6,456 bases of DNA from Bacilli bacterium. Its GTDB lineage: Bacteria; Bacillota_I; Bacilli_A; RF39; UBA660. Under the pieces are notes generated by a model that worked only from the letters and a program-made list of their open reading frames with translations, had not been told where the DNA came from and did no database searches. Below, in pieces: positions 5,624 through 6,456 of the stretch. The position numbers and the translations under genes are program-made. The first letter of the stretch is position 1, and every line of letters starts with the position of its first letter. The stretch is taken from contig CAAHEL010000032.1 in the NCBI GenBank assembly GCA_900772445.1, forward strand, positions 1 through 6,456, written 5' to 3'.

Positions 5624-5950
5624 TTATTCATCATTCGTATATTTATCAGAAATTCTAAAAGGAGTATATTTTATAATAGTCTGTTTCTTTAAAACATCAT
5701 ATATATTCGAAGCACCCACAAAAGAGAATACCGCTACCCAAACACTATAATAAACCTCTAATTTATAAAAAATAATCGAAAAAGGAATTCCAACTGCAAA
5801 AGAAAATATTAAATTTAAAATAAATATATGATCATCTTTTTTTACAAATGACAACTCCTTAAACTTTTGTACTAAAACCATATTAATAACACTAACAACC
5901 ATAGATATAAGTAAACAATTAATAAGTTCATTTGTAATTAAAATATCCAT
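5624..5950 (-). CDS. Small three-helix membrane protein, holin-like
   Basis: A 108-residue protein with three predicted transmembrane helices (about 8-27, 43-62 and 66-84), a short charged loop after the first (KFKELSFVKKDDH), and a hydrophilic tail of about 25 residues. The segment WVAVFSFVGASNIYDVLKK resembles the C-terminal helix of small holin-like proteins in Firmicutes prophages (pattern W.GLFSF.GA..LY). Holins form the membrane lesion that lets endolysin reach the wall; whether this one can do so is unknown. It is translated after the 103-residue gene, whose stop overlaps its start (TAATG), so the two are coupled and probably act together. No endolysin gene is present in the window. 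The identification is from memory of the family pattern and is moderate; a small membrane protein of another kind is possible. Confidence 0.6.
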   Translation of the reverse strand: MDILITNELINCLLISMVVSVINMVLVQKFKELSFVKKDDHIFILNLIFSFAVGIPFSIIFYKLEVYYSVWVAVFSFVGASNIYDVLKKQTIIKYTPFRISDKYTNDE

Positions 5951-6261
5951 TATTCCATACTCCTATCTATAGGTATCTTATCCAATTCCTCAAAAATATT
6001 TTCAACAATACCATTACCGCCAAGTTTCTTATACTCAGAATAAAGACTAATTAATGCTTCCTTTTCATAAATACAAATAGCATTTTGTCTCTTATAGAAG
6101 TAATATTTTTGTATAAATTCATTTTTAGTTAAAACAAGTAATGAATTTTTAGTAGAGTTTACAGTATTTAACATCTTTTTTACTTTATTATATAGAAAGA
6201 CGAATAAAAAACTTAAAAACGAAAACAATATTTCAATTAAATATTTAGTAATATATTCCAT
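5950..6261 (-). CDS. Phage-type membrane-anchored protein preceding a holin-like gene
   Basis: A 103-residue protein with one N-terminal transmembrane helix (about 7-26), a basic stretch (KVKK), and a cytoplasmic helical domain with the pattern LLVLTKNEFIQKYY, then IYEKEALISLYSEYKKLGGNG (IYE at 64-66, LGGNG near 79-83) and a final ELDKIP. I recognise this as the form LLR..II..Y..Y...G...IYE.E....LY..Y..LGGNG common to small proteins beside holin genes in Firmicutes prophages; their exact function is not established. The ATG follows GGAAGTGAT with a 3-nt gap. Its TAA shares one base with the ATG of the next gene. It lies between the tRNA-Asn terminator and the HerA-like gene, so it could be a prophage remnant or a captured gene pair. 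Confidence 0.65.
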   Translation of the reverse strand: MEYITKYLIEILFSFLSFLFVFLYNKVKKMLNTVNSTKNSLLVLTKNEFIQKYYFYKRQNAICIYEKEALISLYSEYKKLGGNGIVENIFEELDKIPIDRSME

Positions 6262-6278
6262 AAAATCACTTCCACTAT

Positions 6279-6308
6279 ATTATATTAAGAAGTTACAAAA
6301 AAGACTAA
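6279..6308 (-). promoter_or_regulatory. Possible promoter of the phage-like pair
   Basis: On the minus strand a perfect -10 TATAAT (6279-6284) lies 17 nt upstream of the ATG at 6261, but the best -35 is poor (TTAGTC at 18 bp, 6303-6308). The start site would be close to the ribosome binding site. The rest of 6309-6360 is AT-rich with nothing else I can identify. Confidence 0.4.
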
Positions 6309-6360
6309 ATCAAAATAACCGAACACAAGTAATTTTTTAATAAAATTTAATTTTTCCAAC

Positions 6361-6386
6361 AAAAAAACGAACCATTACAGTTCGTT
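6361..6386 (-). terminator. Terminator after tRNA-Asn
   Basis: On the minus strand AACGAAC and GTTCGTT form a perfect 7-bp stem with a 7-nt loop, continuing into five further T. It starts 11 nt after the tRNA CCA end and closes the tRNA unit, separating it from the phage-like genes. Confidence 0.9.
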
Positions 6387-6397
6387 ATCAATCTAAA

Positions 6398-6456
6398 TGG
6401 CGCCTAATGTAGGACTCGAACCTACGACCTATCGGTTAACAGCCGAGTGCTCTACC
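6398..6456 (-). tRNA. tRNA-Asn (GTT), 5' part beyond the window
   Basis: The minus strand shows the tRNA from the D-loop (GGTAGAGC) to the 3' end. The anticodon loop CTGTTAA has anticodon GTT (6438-6440), reading AAC and AAU. The T arm is GTAGG-TTCGAGT-CCTAC, the 3' acceptor strand ATTAGGC, the discriminator base G, and CCA is encoded. The anticodon stem CTCGG/CCGAT has a C-T mismatch at its outer pair (27-43). The acceptor and D-stem 5' strands lie outside the window, so pairing there is unchecked. Confidence 0.95.

Noticed and set aside
48..6261. Mollicute genetic code with TGA as Trp.
   Set aside because: Trp is TGG where checked (RecA, HerA-like), no frame needs TGA read-through, and every gene stops with TAA, so the window neither supports nor excludes it.
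6398..6456. A phage attachment repeat of the tRNA-Asn 3' end elsewhere in the window.
   Set aside because: I found no second copy of the T-arm/acceptor sequence between 1 and 6397; any partner site would lie outside.
1..6456. CRISPR array, insertion sequence, or riboswitch.
   Set aside because: No spaced direct repeats, no transposase or terminal inverted repeats, and no long structured leader other than the RNase P RNA were seen.

Overview
This is a 6.5 kb piece of a very AT-rich bacterial chromosome, most likely from the Bacilli/Mollicutes side of the Firmicutes (for example an uncultured gut lineage). The evidence is a type B (Bacillus-type) RNase P RNA, a GpsB-type DivIVA protein, a Bacillus-type SOS box before recA, TTGACA/TATAAT promoters and GGTGAT-type ribosome binding sites. 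Every complete gene ends in TAA and tryptophan is TGG, so the window does not show whether TGA is reassigned. No plasmid, transposon or CRISPR array is visible.

Positions 1-3693, minus strand, form a compact housekeeping block. Read in the direction of transcription it runs gpsB (divisome adaptor), rnpB (RNase P RNA), a short membrane-anchored RodZ-like HTH protein, and pgsA (phosphatidylglycerophosphate synthase). These appear to be one tightly packed transcription unit: a TTGACA-17-GATAAT promoter lies before gpsB, rnpB overlaps the gpsB stop codon, rnpB ends just before the ribosome binding site of the RodZ-like gene, and the pgsA ribosome binding site is made of the last codons of that gene. 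The terminator stem is built from the pgsA 3' end. Next come two insulated single-gene units: a cysteine-rich CFI-box protein with a consensus extended promoter, and recA with its own promoter, SOS box and terminator. The order RodZ-like - pgsA - (x) - recA matches the Bacillus ymfM-pgsA-cinA-recA locus, with cinA missing and the CFI-box gene in its place.

Positions 3780-6261 are accessory. A HerA/FtsK-superfamily hexameric ATPase (plus strand) diverges from gpsB and has none of its usual partners (NurA, SIR2 or DUF4297 nuclease) in view. It converges on two overlapping minus-strand genes for small membrane proteins that look like the holin-type pair of Firmicutes prophage lysis modules, but without an endolysin. 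A shared hairpin separates the convergent genes. At the right edge a tRNA-Asn gene (minus strand, 5' end cut off by the window) with encoded CCA and its own terminator precedes the phage-like pair.

The points most worth a second look are the RNase P RNA packed inside an mRNA operon with overlap at both ends, the orphan HerA ATPase, the phage-like membrane pair beside a tRNA, and the CFI-box gene in the cinA slot. I see no complete new defence system that the sequence alone would prove.
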